Positions 42,907 through 52,918 of a stretch of 64,000 bases of DNA are shown here, one piece after another. The stretch lies in NCBI RefSeq assembly GCF_024691275.1, contig NZ_JAILNU010000112.1, positions 1-64,000 of the forward strand, read 5' to 3'. The notes under the pieces are model-generated. The model was not told the origin of the DNA. It saw nothing but the letters and a program-made list of their open reading frames with translations, and searched no databases. The translations under genes were made by a program, and so were the position numbers. Every line of letters starts with the position of its first letter. Position 1 is the first letter of the stretch. Source of the stretch: Ruminococcus sp. (GTDB lineage Bacteria > Bacillota > Clostridia > Oscillospirales > Ruminococcaceae).

Positions 42907-44118
42907 TTACATTAATTTGTCAAGTCTTATCTTTATTTCATCGAGGAATGTCTTCGAGTCAACTTTCTTCTTGTTATCGAGCTTGGAGATAAGGTAAAGA
43001 TCTCCTGTCATAACGCCTTCCTCAATAGTCTGGATAGTTGCCTTTTCAAGCTTATCTGCAAAGTCGCAGAGCTCAGGTGTATTATCGAGCTCGCCTCTCT
43101 TGCGGAGAGCACCGCTCCATGCGAAGATAGTAGCTACAGAGTTTGTTGAAGTTTCCTCGCCCTTGAGATACTTGTAGTAATGACGCTGAACAGTACCGTG
43201 TGCAGCTTCGTACTCATAGATTCCGTCAGGTGAAACAAGAACAGATGTCATCATAGCAAGGCTGCCGTAAGCAGTTGATACCATGTCAGACATTACATCG
43301 CCGTCGTAGTTCTTGCAAGCCCAGATATAGCCGCCGTTTGAGCGGATAACTCTTGCAACAGCGTCGTCGATAAGAGTATAGAAGTATTCGATGCCTGCTG
43401 CTTCGTACTTCTCCTTGTACTCATTGTCATATATCTCCTGGAAGATATCCTTGAAACGGTGGTCGTACTTCTTTGAGATAGTGTCCTTTGAAGCGAACCA
43501 TACGTCCTGCTTGAGGTCAAGACCGTAGTTGAGACAAGCTCTTGCAAAGCCTGCGATAGAAGCATCAAGGTTGTGAAGTCCCTGAATGATACCGTCACAC
43601 TTTGTGAAATCGTGGATAAGCTCGCGAGTCTCATTGCCGTTCTCGTCAGTTACAACGAGTTCAGCCTTGCTGCCCTTGCTTACGCGCATTTCGGTGTTCT
43701 TGTAAACGTCACCGTAAGCGTGACGAGCGATAGTGATAGGCTTAGTCCAAGTAGGGATATAAGGCTCGATGCCCTTAACGATGATAGGTGTACGGAAAAC
43801 AGTTCCGTCGAGAGCTGCACGTATAGTGCCGTTAGGAGACTTCCACATCTGAGTGAGATTGTACTCAGGCATTCTTGCAGCATTAGGAGTAATAGTTGCG
43901 CACTTTACAGCAACACCGTACTTCTTTGTAGCTTCAGCTGAATCAATAGTTACCTGATCCTTTGTTTCCTCTCTGTGCTTGAGTCCGAGATCGTAATATT
44001 CTGTATTGAGCTCTACATATGGTTCGAGGAGAGCTTCCTTGATCCACTGCCAGAGTATTCTGGTCATCTCGTCGCCGTCCATTTCGACAAGCGGCGTTTT
44101 CATGGTTATTTTAGCCAT
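42907..44118 (-). CDS. icd: NADP-type isocitrate dehydrogenase (homodimeric class II)
   Basis: From ATG 44118 (GGAGG upstream) the enzyme has 403 residues. [20 protein letters not shown] and [11 protein letters not shown] are marks of the eukaryotic-like IDH subfamily also common in Clostridia. [19 protein letters not shown] and [13 protein letters not shown] are further family blocks. It makes 2-oxoglutarate, mainly for glutamate, with NADPH as by-product. It follows aconitase and precedes rex. Confidence 0.95.
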   Translation of the reverse strand: MAKITMKTPLVEMDGDEMTRILWQWIKEALLEPYVELNTEYYDLGLKHREETKDQVTIDSAEATKKYGVAVKCATITPNAARMPEYNLTQMWKSPNGTIRAALDGTVFRTPIIVKGIEPYIPTWTKPITIARHAYGDVYKNTEMRVSKGSKAELVVTDENGNETRELIHDFTKCDGIIQGLHNLDASIAGFARACLNYGLDLKQDVWFASKDTISKKYDHRFKDIFQEIYDNEYKEKYEAAGIEYFYTLIDDAVARVIRSNGGYIWACKNYDGDVMSDMVSTAYGSLAMMTSVLVSPDGIYEYEAAHGTVQRHYYKYLKGEETSTNSVATIFAWSGALRKRGELDNTPELCDFADKLEKATIQTIEEGVMTGDLYLISKLDNKKKVDSKTFLDEIKIRLDKLM

Positions 44119-44196
44119 AGTTTTATACCTCCACAAAAATTAATTAATCAACAGCAATCAGGCATATTAAAACCGCAACAACTGTAACTACAGGAG

Positions 44197-44319
44197 CTAC
44201 GGTACTCCTTGCCTTTTCCGAAATATTTTTTTTATTACACTGACACCCATATAAGCAGCTACATATGCAACGATGCATACGATAAAGATCATCCAGCCTT
44301 TTTTGCTAGTTGGTATCAC
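44197..44319 (-). CDS. Possible very small membrane protein
   Basis: A 40-codon frame starts at GTG 44319 and encodes IPTSKKGWMIFIVCIVAAYV, then a basic tail IKKIFRKRQGVP. It thus has one helix with positive ends. AAGAAGG lies only three bases before the GTG, which is too close, and the frame stays open upstream to a TGA without a better start. It sits in the 337-base gap between aconitase and icd. It may be a real small protein or a remnant; the rest of the gap shows nothing else. Confidence 0.3.
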   Translation of the reverse strand: MIPTSKKGWMIFIVCIVAYVAAYMGVSVIKKIFRKRQGVP

Positions 44320-44454
44320 TATCCTTCTTGCAGCGTCTGTAAATCCGCGTGAAAAAGGTTTATTTCACTGCATATCGAACTAATATCGTTAAGGATATCT
44401 TTGATGATAGCTATTTATTTCATAATAGTAAACTTTTTTACAGAAAAATTGATA

Positions 44455-46392
44455 TTACTTCATGGACTCTCTTGTAAAGTCGAGAAGTCCGCCTGCAAGC
44501 ATGATATCCTTTGTACGTCCCGAAAGTTCGCAGAGTACAGGGATCTCCTTGCCGTTTGTCTTATTTACAACAGTAAGCTCGCTCTTTCCTTCTTCTACAG
44601 CCTTTCTTACGTCAGCAAGTACGAGCTCGTCGCCCTGAGCGATGCTGTCATAATCAGCTTCGTTCACAAATGTGAGCGGAAGGATACCTGCGTTGATAAG
44701 GTTAGCTCTGTGGATACGAGCGAATGACTTAACGAGAACAGCCTTTACGCCGAGGTAGAGAGGTGCAAGTGCAGCGTGTTCTCTTGATGAACCCTGACCG
44801 TAGTTGGAACCGCCTACGATAATGCTCTTGCCGAGTGACTTTGCTCTCTCAGGGAAGCTCTCGTCACATACAGCGAAGCAGTGCTGTGAGATCTTCGGAA
44901 TATTTGAACGAAGAGGAAGTATCTTTGCACCTGCGGGCATAATGTGGTCAGTTGTGATATTGTCGCCGACCTTGAGTGATACAGGAGCATCAATTGTCTC
45001 AAGGAGAGGTGCAGTTTCAGGGTATGGCTTGATGTTTGGTCCGCGGAGTATCTCTACGCTGTCCATTTCCTCAACAGATGCAGGTGGAACGATCATATTA
45101 TCATTTATTACGAACTCCTCAGGAAGCTTGAATTCAGGCATATCGCCAAGCTCTCTCGGATCTGTAAGGTAGCCTGTAAGAGCTGATACAGCAGCCATTT
45201 CAGGTGATACGAGGTAGATCTGACCGTCCTTAGTACCTGAACGTCCTTCAAAGTTTCTGTTGAATGTACGGAGTGAGATACCCTTTGAGTTAGGTGACTG
45301 TCCCATACCGATACATGGACCGCAGGCACTTTCAAGGATTCTTGCGCCTGCATCAATAAGGATAGAGAGTGCGCCGTTCTGTGCCAGCATATTGAGAACC
45401 TGCTTTGAGCCGGGAGCTATAGCAAGTGATACATCAGGATTTACCGTCTTGCCCTTGAGGATATGAGCTACCTTGAGCATATCCAGCAGTGAAGAGTTTG
45501 TACATGAACCGATACAAACCTGATCTATCTTGAGTCTGCCGATCTCCTCAACGCTCTTAACGTTATCAGGAGAGTGAGGACAGGCAGCAAGAGGAACGAG
45601 CTTGCTGAGGTCGATAGTAAGCTCCTCATCGTATACTGCATCAGGATCAGCAGCAAGAGGAGTCCATACTTCCTCACGCTTCTGAGCTTTAAGGAACTGC
45701 TTTGTAATCTCGTCTGATGGGAATATAGAGGTCGTAGCACCAAGCTCTGCGCCCATATTTGTGATAGTAGCTCTTTCAGGAACTGACAGAGTCTTTACAC
45801 CTTCACCGCAGTACTCGATAACCTTGCCAACGCCGCCTTTAACAGAAAGTCTTCTGAGAACTTCAAGGATAACGTCCTTTGCAGCGACCCATGGCTGGAG
45901 CTTGCCTGTGAGTTCAACTTTTACGACCTTTGGGCAAGTGATATAGTAAGCACCGCCGCCCATTGCAACAGCAACATCAAGTCCGCCTGCGCCGATAGCG
46001 ATCATTCCGATACCGCCGCCTGTAGGAGTATGGCTGTCAGAACCGATAAGAGTCTTGCCTGGGATACCAAAACGCTCGAGGTGTACCTGGTGGCAGATTC
46101 CGTTGCCCGGACGTGAGAAATAAATACCATGCTTCTTGGCAACGCTTCCGATAAATCTGTGATCGTCTGCGTTTTCAAAACCGCTCTGGAGAGTGTTATG
46201 ATCTATGTATGCTACCGAGCGCTCTGTCTTTACGCGTGGAACACCTATAGCCTCAAACTCCAGATATGCCATAGTACCTGTAGCGTCCTGTGTAAGAGTC
46301 TGATCGATACGAATACCGATCTCCTGTCCTTTGACGTACTCTCCGTCTACCAAGTGTGCTTTGAGTATCTTTTCCGTTAAAGTTAAACCCAT
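44455..46392 (-). CDS. acn: Aconitate hydratase
   Basis: The 645-residue enzyme (MGLTLTEKILKAHLVDGEYV) is of the shorter, monomeric aconitase type. Cluster cysteines are in CIGSCTNSS and ESACGPCIGMG. Substrate loops include IGSDSHTPTGGG and the C-terminal domain has NYGQGSSREHAA. It converts citrate to isocitrate for the neighbouring icd. No citrate synthase is in the window. It begins the acn-icd-rex transcript. Confidence 0.95.
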   Translation of the reverse strand: MGLTLTEKILKAHLVDGEYVKGQEIGIRIDQTLTQDATGTMAYLEFEAIGVPRVKTERSVAYIDHNTLQSGFENADDHRFIGSVAKKHGIYFSRPGNGICHQVHLERFGIPGKTLIGSDSHTPTGGGIGMIAIGAGGLDVAVAMGGGAYYITCPKVVKVELTGKLQPWVAAKDVILEVLRRLSVKGGVGKVIEYCGEGVKTLSVPERATITNMGAELGATTSIFPSDEITKQFLKAQKREEVWTPLAADPDAVYDEELTIDLSKLVPLAACPHSPDNVKSVEEIGRLKIDQVCIGSCTNSSLLDMLKVAHILKGKTVNPDVSLAIAPGSKQVLNMLAQNGALSILIDAGARILESACGPCIGMGQSPNSKGISLRTFNRNFEGRSGTKDGQIYLVSPEMAAVSALTGYLTDPRELGDMPEFKLPEEFVINDNMIVPPASVEEMDSVEILRGPNIKPYPETAPLLETIDAPVSLKVGDNITTDHIMPAGAKILPLRSNIPKISQHCFAVCDESFPERAKSLGKSIIVGGSNYGQGSSREHAALAPLYLGVKAVLVKSFARIHRANLINAGILPLTFVNEADYDSIAQGDELVLADVRKAVEEGKSELTVVNKTNGKEIPVLCELSGRTKDIMLAGGLLDFTRESMK

Positions 46393-46430
46393 TGAAGATC
46401 ATTCCTTTCAATACATAAGAATACGCTTAT

Positions 46431-46459
46431 ATTTTACAACATTTCGTTCAGTTTGTCAA
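46431..46459 (-). promoter_or_regulatory. acn-icd-rex promoter
   Basis: On the minus strand TTGACA and TAAAAT are 17 bases apart, with the start predicted near 46424. Confidence 0.75.
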
Positions 46460-46470
46460 GAATTAAACAA
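46453..46470. promoter_or_regulatory. Rex-like operator overlapping the acn -35 box
   Basis: TTGTTTAATTCTTGACAA (minus strand) agrees with the Rex pattern at 12 of 14 fixed positions and covers the entire -35 hexamer. This is a classical repressor position and would let Rex control its own operon. Confidence 0.6.
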
Positions 46471-46505
46471 AGTATTTTTTATAATTAAAGTCCTTATTAC
46501 ATAAA

Positions 46506-46548
46506 ATCCCCCCGAAAGCAGTTATGACTTATCCGCTTTCGGGGGGAT
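46506..46548 (-). terminator. Terminator of the ABC exporter operon
   Basis: ATCCCCCCGAAAGC pairs with GCTTTCGGGGGGAT around a 15-base loop; the minus-strand side continues TTTATG. Confidence 0.75.
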
Positions 46549-46564
46549 AAAATGTTTTCTGTGC

Positions 46565-48304
46565 TTATGAAGCAAACTGGCTGTTGTACAATTCCGAATA
46601 GAAGCCGCCGTTCCGCATAAGCTGCTCGTGGCTTCCCTGCTCTATGATATTTCCGTGCTTCATAACAAGGATAACATCTGAATTTTTTATCGTTGAGAGT
46701 CTGTGAGCTATAACGAAGCTTGTCCTGCCCTCCATAAGTTTGGCGAAAGCCTTCTGGATGCGCTGTTCTGTACGCAGGTCGATAGAGCTTGTTGCTTCGT
46801 CGAGGATAAGCATGGGCGGGTCCATGAGCATGATCCTTGCGATACAGATGAGCTGCTTTTGTCCTTGTGAAAGTCCGCTGTCCTCACTTATGACAGTGTC
46901 GTATCCCTCAGGGAGTCTTTTTATGAAGCCGTGTGCATATACAGCCTTTGCAGCTTCGATTATCTGCTCGCGAGTTGCATTCGGAGCTCCGTAAGCGATA
47001 TTCTCCGCAACTGTTCCTGTGAACACCCATGTTTCCTGCAAGACCATGCCGAAGCAGCTCCTCAGACTGTCGCGTGTGATATCGCTGATATTCCTGCCGG
47101 ATATCTCGATCTTGCCGCTGTCGATATCGTAGAAGCGCAGCAGAAGATTGATTATGGTCGATTTTCCGCAGCCTGTAGGACCGACTATGGCTACACGCTG
47201 GCCTGCTCTTACATCGAGACTGAAGTTTTGTATCAGCTTTGCATCAGGACTATACGAAAAGAACACATCAGAAAATCTCAGGCTTCCGTCGCAGCTATTC
47301 ATAACGTCCTTGCTGCTGTCGTCGGATACCTCATTTTCATTAAGAACATCGAATACTCTCTGTGCAGAAGCTACTGCGTTCTGCAATTCGGCAAAAACTC
47401 CAGATATCTCATTGAACGGTTTTGTATATTGATTCGCATATGCAAGGAAGCTTGAAAGCTTTCCGACGGACATAGTACCGAGGAAGGAGGAATATCCGAT
47501 AACACCGAGAGCTCCGAGCATACCAACTGCTGCATATATTATTCCATTGACAAAACGTGTAGTCGGATTGGTCATGGAGCTGAAAAATGTTGCTTTAGCA
47601 CCGATATCTCCGTATGCCTTGTTTATCTTTTCAAAGCGCTCCTCGGCTCTCTTATCGTAAACAAAAGCCTTGACTATTTTCTGGTTGCCTGCCATTTCCT
47701 CTGCAAGTCCCACCATATCACCGCGGAGCTTCGACTGTTTCATATACGAATCGTGAGAAGCCTTTGTTATTTTTGAAGCTGCAATAAAAGAAAGCGGCGT
47801 GAGTATAACAACAACTACAGCTATTTTTACGTTTATTGTCATCATAAAGACAAGGGTACCGATTATAGTGATGATACCGCTGAAAAACTGAGTAAAACCC
47901 TGAAGGAGACCGTCGGAAACGATCTCGATATCATTGATCACTCGGCTTGACAGCTCACCTTTTGTGTGTCCGTCAATATACTTCAGAGGGACTCTTTCAA
48001 GCTTATTGAAGACATCTGCTCTCAGGTCGCGTATCGTAAGGAAGGCAAGCTTGTTGGTGCACAGGCTCATGAACCACTGAAAAAGCGTACTTGCAATGAC
48101 AGTTGAAGCAAGAGCGATAATAATATCCCTAAGCTTTTCAAAATCAACTCTTCCCTTTCCTGCACAGCAGTCAACCGCTCCACCGATGAATACAGGGACA
48201 GACAATGACAGTGAAACTCCAAGAGCTGCACAGATGACCGTCAGAATAAAGTATTTAAGATACGGGCGGGCATAGGAGAAAACTCTTTTCAATGTTTTAA
48301 GCAT
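46565..48304 (-). CDS. ABC exporter half, canonical NBD
   Basis: The 579-residue protein has six membrane helices and a C-terminal ATPase: Walker A GPTGCGKST, signature LSQGQKQLI, Walker B with catalytic Glu ILDEATSSID, and an H-loop in AHRLSTI. It overlaps the partner gene by eight bases, so both form a heterodimeric exporter of the BmrCD/MdlAB type. Drugs, lipids or peptides are possible substrates; nothing nearby decides. Confidence 0.92.
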   Translation of the reverse strand: MLKTLKRVFSYARPYLKYFILTVICAALGVSLSLSVPVFIGGAVDCCAGKGRVDFEKLRDIIIALASTVIASTLFQWFMSLCTNKLAFLTIRDLRADVFNKLERVPLKYIDGHTKGELSSRVINDIEIVSDGLLQGFTQFFSGIITIIGTLVFMMTINVKIAVVVVILTPLSFIAASKITKASHDSYMKQSKLRGDMVGLAEEMAGNQKIVKAFVYDKRAEERFEKINKAYGDIGAKATFFSSMTNPTTRFVNGIIYAAVGMLGALGVIGYSSFLGTMSVGKLSSFLAYANQYTKPFNEISGVFAELQNAVASAQRVFDVLNENEVSDDSSKDVMNSCDGSLRFSDVFFSYSPDAKLIQNFSLDVRAGQRVAIVGPTGCGKSTIINLLLRFYDIDSGKIEISGRNISDITRDSLRSCFGMVLQETWVFTGTVAENIAYGAPNATREQIIEAAKAVYAHGFIKRLPEGYDTVISEDSGLSQGQKQLICIARIMLMDPPMLILDEATSSIDLRTEQRIQKAFAKLMEGRTSFVIAHRLSTIKNSDVILVMKHGNIIEQGSHEQLMRNGGFYSELYNSQFAS

Positions 48305-50030
48305 TTGAACTGTCCTCCTTCTGGTTCATCTGTGAACGATATATCTCATGGTAGACCTCACAGTTTTCGATAAGCTGTTCATGAGTACCCAGTCCAACAG
48401 CTTCGCCGTCGTCCATGACAATAATTTTATCTGCATCTTTAAGAGAAGTCGTTCTCTGAGATATCATTATGACCGTTGTGTTCGGCAGATCACTGTTAAG
48501 TGCTTTTCTGAACGCAAGGTCAGTCTTGTAGTCAAGTGCGCTGGTAGAGTCGTCAAGTATGAGTATATCGGGATCTCCCACAAGAGCACGAGCGATGGAT
48601 ATACGCTGTTTCTGACCGCCTGAGAGGTTCTTTCCTCCCTGTGAGATAGGTGTATCAAGTCCGTCGGAAGTTTTCTTGACGAATTCCCACGCCTGAGCAG
48701 TTTTCAGTGCAGCAATTATCTCTTCATCGGTAGCGTCTTCTTTTCGCCACTTCATATTATCACGGATAGTTCCCGTGAAAAGCATAGCCTTCTGCGGTAC
48801 AGTTCCGATGTGTCGGCGAAGCTCTTCCGAAGAAAGTTCGTTGACATTTATTCCCGAGAACATAACACTTCCCATAGTTGCCTTGTAGAAGCATGGTATG
48901 AGGTTCGCAAGAGTTGATTTGCCGCAGCCCGTACCGCCGATAATACCAAGCATCTGTCCTTTTTTTATTGAAAAGCTGATATTCTTCAGAGAATAGTCGC
49001 CTGCTGCTTCATAGGCAAACGAAACGTCCCTGAACTCGATGATATTTGCTGAGCTTTTATCGTATTCGACGATATCGCCCTGTTCCTCGGGGGGAAGTGC
49101 AAATACCTCACTGATACGGTTTGCAGAAGCAAAAGCTTTGGTAAATATTACTATAAGATTTGCAAGCACCACAAGTGCAAGAAGTATCTGCGTCATATAA
49201 TTTGTAAAAGCTGTAAGCTCTCCTTGTGTAAGTCCTCCGATATCTATTCTTTTGCCGCCAAACCAGATAACGGCTACTATACCAAGATTCATGACCATGA
49301 ATGCTACAGGATTCAGTATCGCAGAAAGCTTGCCTACTGCTATGGAACATTCCGAAATTTCATCGACAGCTTCCCTGAATTCGTTCATTTCTTCCTGCTG
49401 ACGTGAGAAAGCTCTTATAACTCGTGTTCCCTCAAGTGTTTCACGGGTCAGGAGTGCTGCTTTGTCAAGTTTCTGCTGCGTCTTTTTATACATTGGTATG
49501 GTTTTTCTCATTATGATGAAGATTATTGCTGAAATAAGAGGAGCTACCACAAAGAATATCAGCGAGAGCTTCCAATCAATAGTTACAGCCATTACTGCGG
49601 CACCGATAACAAGGAATGGAGCTCTTACAGCGAGACGAATGAACATATTTACGCCGTTTTGTACTGTGTTTGAATCATTTGTAAGACGATTCACAAGCGA
49701 TGACGTACCTATCTTGTCTATGCTGCTGTATGAAAGCGAATTTATATGCTTATACAGGGCGGAGCGAAGCTCGGTCCCGAAACCGTATGCGCATTTTGCG
49801 GCAAGATACTGGCAAGTCAGCGCAAATCCAAGTCCGCACACTCCGAGGACAACGATCAGTCCGCTCATTTTCAGTATATACGCAGAATCGTTATTGCCTA
49901 TGCCCTTGTCGATTATCTTTGCCATAACTACAGGAACAGTGAGCTCGAATATAGCTTCAAGCAGTTTAAAAAACGGACCAAATATCAGCTCCTTCTTGTA
50001 ATTCCTGAGATATTTCAATAACCCTTTCAT
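48297..50030 (-). CDS. ABC exporter half, degenerate NBD
   Basis: The 577-residue partner has six membrane helices, Walker A GGTGCGKST and signature LSGGQKQRIS. Its Walker B reads ILDDSTSALD, with Asp in place of the catalytic Glu, and the H-loop His is replaced (ISQRTTSL). One of the two ATP sites of the heterodimer is therefore expected to be inactive, as in BmrC and TM287. It is the first gene of the pair. Confidence 0.92.
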   Translation of the reverse strand: MKGLLKYLRNYKKELIFGPFFKLLEAIFELTVPVVMAKIIDKGIGNNDSAYILKMSGLIVVLGVCGLGFALTCQYLAAKCAYGFGTELRSALYKHINSLSYSSIDKIGTSSLVNRLTNDSNTVQNGVNMFIRLAVRAPFLVIGAAVMAVTIDWKLSLIFFVVAPLISAIIFIIMRKTIPMYKKTQQKLDKAALLTRETLEGTRVIRAFSRQQEEMNEFREAVDEISECSIAVGKLSAILNPVAFMVMNLGIVAVIWFGGKRIDIGGLTQGELTAFTNYMTQILLALVVLANLIVIFTKAFASANRISEVFALPPEEQGDIVEYDKSSANIIEFRDVSFAYEAAGDYSLKNISFSIKKGQMLGIIGGTGCGKSTLANLIPCFYKATMGSVMFSGINVNELSSEELRRHIGTVPQKAMLFTGTIRDNMKWRKEDATDEEIIAALKTAQAWEFVKKTSDGLDTPISQGGKNLSGGQKQRISIARALVGDPDILILDDSTSALDYKTDLAFRKALNSDLPNTTVIMISQRTTSLKDADKIIVMDDGEAVGLGTHEQLIENCEVYHEIYRSQMNQKEDSSNA

Positions 50031-50069
50031 GCCTTTTACATCACCTGCTTATTTTTCCTCACATAATTA

Positions 50070-50099
50070 GCGACACTTCTGATATATCAAAAGTGCCGC
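50070..50099 (-). terminator. Imperfect hairpin after the UDP-sugar pyrophosphorylase gene
   Basis: GCGACACTT and AAGTGCCGC pair with one mismatch around a 12-base loop just past the stop. The T tract is weak. Confidence 0.4.
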
Positions 50100-50105
50100 T
50101 TTAAA

Positions 50106-51338
50106 TCATATTTTTACGCCGTTGGCTTTGAGAAGCTCTCTTGCCGTTTCGACTGAATCAACGCCTGTGGCGTTCTTTACGGGAGCGAATTCCTTCTCAC
50201 GAACAACTTCATAAGCAAGACAGCTGTCCTGCATATGCACCATATCAAGAACAAGTGTCTCGAATTTGTGACCGTTCGGCTTGTCAGGAGTGATAAATTC
50301 GCAGTTTTCATTCATATACGGTATTTTCTTGTCAACGATATGAACAGGCATTTTATTATCACATATCTCCTCCAGTTTTGAAACATTAAAGAGATAATTG
50401 AGTATAACACCGTATTTATATGCGAGTTCGCCGTTTTCGTCAAGGAGAGTACGCATTTCCTCGGTCATTTCATAATACTCCACTATCGAAGGCATTCCGT
50501 CTTCGAGGCAAAGTACGCCAACTCTTTCATCGGGGTCTGCCTTACTTACGACCTTGCCGCCGGACTGAAGTCCGGATTTGATGACCGCACCTATAAAGCC
50601 GGGGTCTGCAATACGCTGGAGAACATTGTCCACAGCGAATACATTTATCCATTCTACGCCCTTTGTCTTTATTTCATCAAGAAGACCTGCTCTCACGAGA
50701 GACGAGAACCATCCGCCGTTTCCGTTAGGCGAAATAGAGATCTTTGACTTGCTCTCCATAAGCACCTTGCCGTTAAAATCTACCGACGGAGCCATATCCT
50801 GTATAAAGAAACGCACATAATCCGGATTATAGCCGAAATAGTTCTTCTCCCTGAAAAAGTTTATGGTATCGCTGTTATTCTTCTCGCTGGTCATGATATA
50901 AAGAGGGACCCATGCATCTGCAAGCTTAACGACATCCATAAGATTATTTATAAGGCACTGGAATATATACAGCTCCTCATCAACGCCGATCCTGAACATT
51001 CCCTTTGGCTTGTCAAAGCCAAGTCTTGTTCCCTGACCTCCTGCCAGAAGGACTGCGGCGGCTTTACCGGCTTTTATTGCTTCAAGACCTGTTTTTATAT
51101 ACTCCTCGCTGTTTTTGGCAATGTCGTTTATAGTAACAGCTCCCAAAGGTGCAAAAGTACCGCGCACGGAATTACTGTTTTTCTCAGCATCAAGATTATC
51201 AAGAACAGAAAAATCAATCAACTCGATCTGTCCGAGAAGCTCTTTCTTTTCATCATCGTTTAGTTCATCATAATATTTCATGATATGTTCCTGTCCGTAT
51301 TCTGAAAGTATACGGATCGCATTTTCACGGTCTAACAT
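50106..51338 (-). CDS. UDPGP-family uridylyltransferase
   Basis: This 410-residue enzyme has the nucleotide loop VLLAGGQGTRLGFDKPKGMF, typical of eukaryotic-like UDP-N-acetylhexosamine/UDP-glucose pyrophosphorylases found in some Clostridia and Bacteroidetes. NGNGGWFSSLVRAGLLDEI and WINVFAVDNVL are further family blocks. It makes a UDP-sugar from UTP and a sugar 1-phosphate; whether glucose or GlcNAc is used cannot be told from sequence alone. Single gene. Confidence 0.87.
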   Translation of the reverse strand: MLDRENAIRILSEYGQEHIMKYYDELNDDEKKELLGQIELIDFSVLDNLDAEKNSNSVRGTFAPLGAVTINDIAKNSEEYIKTGLEAIKAGKAAAVLLAGGQGTRLGFDKPKGMFRIGVDEELYIFQCLINNLMDVVKLADAWVPLYIMTSEKNNSDTINFFREKNYFGYNPDYVRFFIQDMAPSVDFNGKVLMESKSKISISPNGNGGWFSSLVRAGLLDEIKTKGVEWINVFAVDNVLQRIADPGFIGAVIKSGLQSGGKVVSKADPDERVGVLCLEDGMPSIVEYYEMTEEMRTLLDENGELAYKYGVILNYLFNVSKLEEICDNKMPVHIVDKKIPYMNENCEFITPDKPNGHKFETLVLDMVHMQDSCLAYEVVREKEFAPVKNATGVDSVETARELLKANGVKI

Positions 51339-51452
51339 AAACTCCTCCTTTTCAGCAGCCTAAGGCAGCTGCACTTTTGTTTATTATAACATAATAACAG
51401 AAAATAGTCAACAAAACAAAGAAAGTACACAAAAAATTAACAAAAGCAAAAG

Positions 51453-51488
51453 AAAACAGACAGATACAAACGTATATCTGTCTGTTTT
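51453..51488 (-). terminator. Terminator after phosphofructokinase gene
   Basis: A perfect 14-bp stem (AAAACAGACAGATA/TATCTGTCTGTTTT) with an eight-base loop is followed by TTTTCTTTTG on the minus strand. Confidence 0.85.
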
Positions 51489-51507
51489 GTACATGGTAGA
51501 TCTGTTA

Positions 51508-52725
51508 TCAGATAACGAAATTAAGCGGCATTCCGTTTTTCATTATAGCGTGGAGCTCTCCCTGTATAAGCGGCATAAGGTAGTCGTATGCAGGCGGAAG
51601 AACATTGTTGCCCTTCTCGTTTATCCACTCGCGCGGGAAGAATTTTTCGGAATTAGCAGCCTTTGAAGCATCTACTGTGTCTATCCTGTAGCTGTACGGC
51701 ATATTGGATTCACGTGCAAATACCATCATACAGCCTGATTTTCCCTCAAGACCTGCATTTACCGCAGACATTCCTATAGCCTCCGATGAGCGGATATCTT
51801 CAAGGGACGCAATGTGCGAGCTGCATCTCTGCATAACATTCAGCTCGATAGAACGTACCTTGCAGCCTATCTCGGCACCTACGAGCTTTTCAAGGAATTT
51901 GCCTATTCCCGCAAGATAGCTGTGACCAAATACATCTTTTGCACCCGACTGGAATTCCTCCGCTGCAAATTTGCCCTCTGCTGTCTTTACGCCCTCTGAA
52001 ACTACTACTATGACAGCTCTGTGCTTCTTCATCTCTGCCTTAACATCGGAGAGAAAGCCTTCGATGCTGAATGTTGTTTCAGGGAGATAAATAAGATGAG
52101 GAGCACTTTCACCGTTGGCTCTGATACAGCACGAAGCTGCTGCGAGCCATCCTGCGTGTCTGCCCATTGTTTCGATAATAGTTACAGAAGGTATGCTGTA
52201 AACATTACTGTCTCTTGTGATCTCCTGTACAGTTGCCGCAACATATTTTGCAGCTGAACCGAATCCGGGAGAATGGTCGGTCTCGCAAAGATCGTTGTCG
52301 ATAGTTTTGGGTATGCCGATTATTTTTATGTCAGTGATATTCTTATCCTTTAAATAAGCGGAATATTTTGCAACAGTATCCATTGAATCGTTTCCGCCGA
52401 TATAGAAGAACATACCTATATTACGCTTATGGAGCACATCTGTGATCTGCTCGTACACTTCGCTGTTCTCTCTGTGGTCAGGCAATTTTTTTCTGCATGA
52501 TCCAAGAACAGCAGATGGTGTTCTGAGGAGGAGCTGATAGCTTACATCGCTGTCGATCTTCTCCGAAAGATCAACCATTTCATCTCTGATTATGCCCTCG
52601 ATACCGTTCAGCGCTCCGTAGATCTTCTCGATCTTGTCCGAACGCTGTGCTGCGCTGAATACTCCTGCCAGTGAGGCATTTATAGCGCAGGTAGGACCTC
52701 CTGACTGTGCAACTGCAATATTCAT
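51508..52725 (-). CDS. pfp: 6-phosphofructokinase, probably PPi-dependent
   Basis: With the start at ATG 52725 the protein has 405 residues and begins MNIAVAQSGGPTCAIN. The phosphate-donor loop reads FYIGGNDSMDT and the second motif IPKTIDNDL. The Lys in PKTIDND, in place of the Gly of ATP enzymes, marks PPi-using enzymes. It phosphorylates fructose 6-phosphate reversibly in glycolysis, saving ATP. The extra upstream codons of the ORF track are not part of the family. Confidence 0.88.
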   Translation of the reverse strand: MNIAVAQSGGPTCAINASLAGVFSAAQRSDKIEKIYGALNGIEGIIRDEMVDLSEKIDSDVSYQLLLRTPSAVLGSCRKKLPDHRENSEVYEQITDVLHKRNIGMFFYIGGNDSMDTVAKYSAYLKDKNITDIKIIGIPKTIDNDLCETDHSPGFGSAAKYVAATVQEITRDSNVYSIPSVTIIETMGRHAGWLAAASCCIRANGESAPHLIYLPETTFSIEGFLSDVKAEMKKHRAVIVVVSEGVKTAEGKFAAEEFQSGAKDVFGHSYLAGIGKFLEKLVGAEIGCKVRSIELNVMQRCSSHIASLEDIRSSEAIGMSAVNAGLEGKSGCMMVFARESNMPYSYRIDTVDASKAANSEKFFPREWINEKGNNVLPPAYDYLMPLIQGELHAIMKNGMPLNFVI

Positions 52726-52918
52726 AAACCTTAATGTAGCCAGACTGATACAACAGACCTGACCGTTCCCTCTCATAATATTTGCCAAAAGGCTTTAATA
52801 TTATTATAACATAGCAGGTTTTCCATTTCAATGAGTATAAAATCCAAAAATAGATTGGTGAAAATCGCAATATTTGACCATTATAGCAATAAACGACTGA
52901 TATAATGTTATCATCTTA

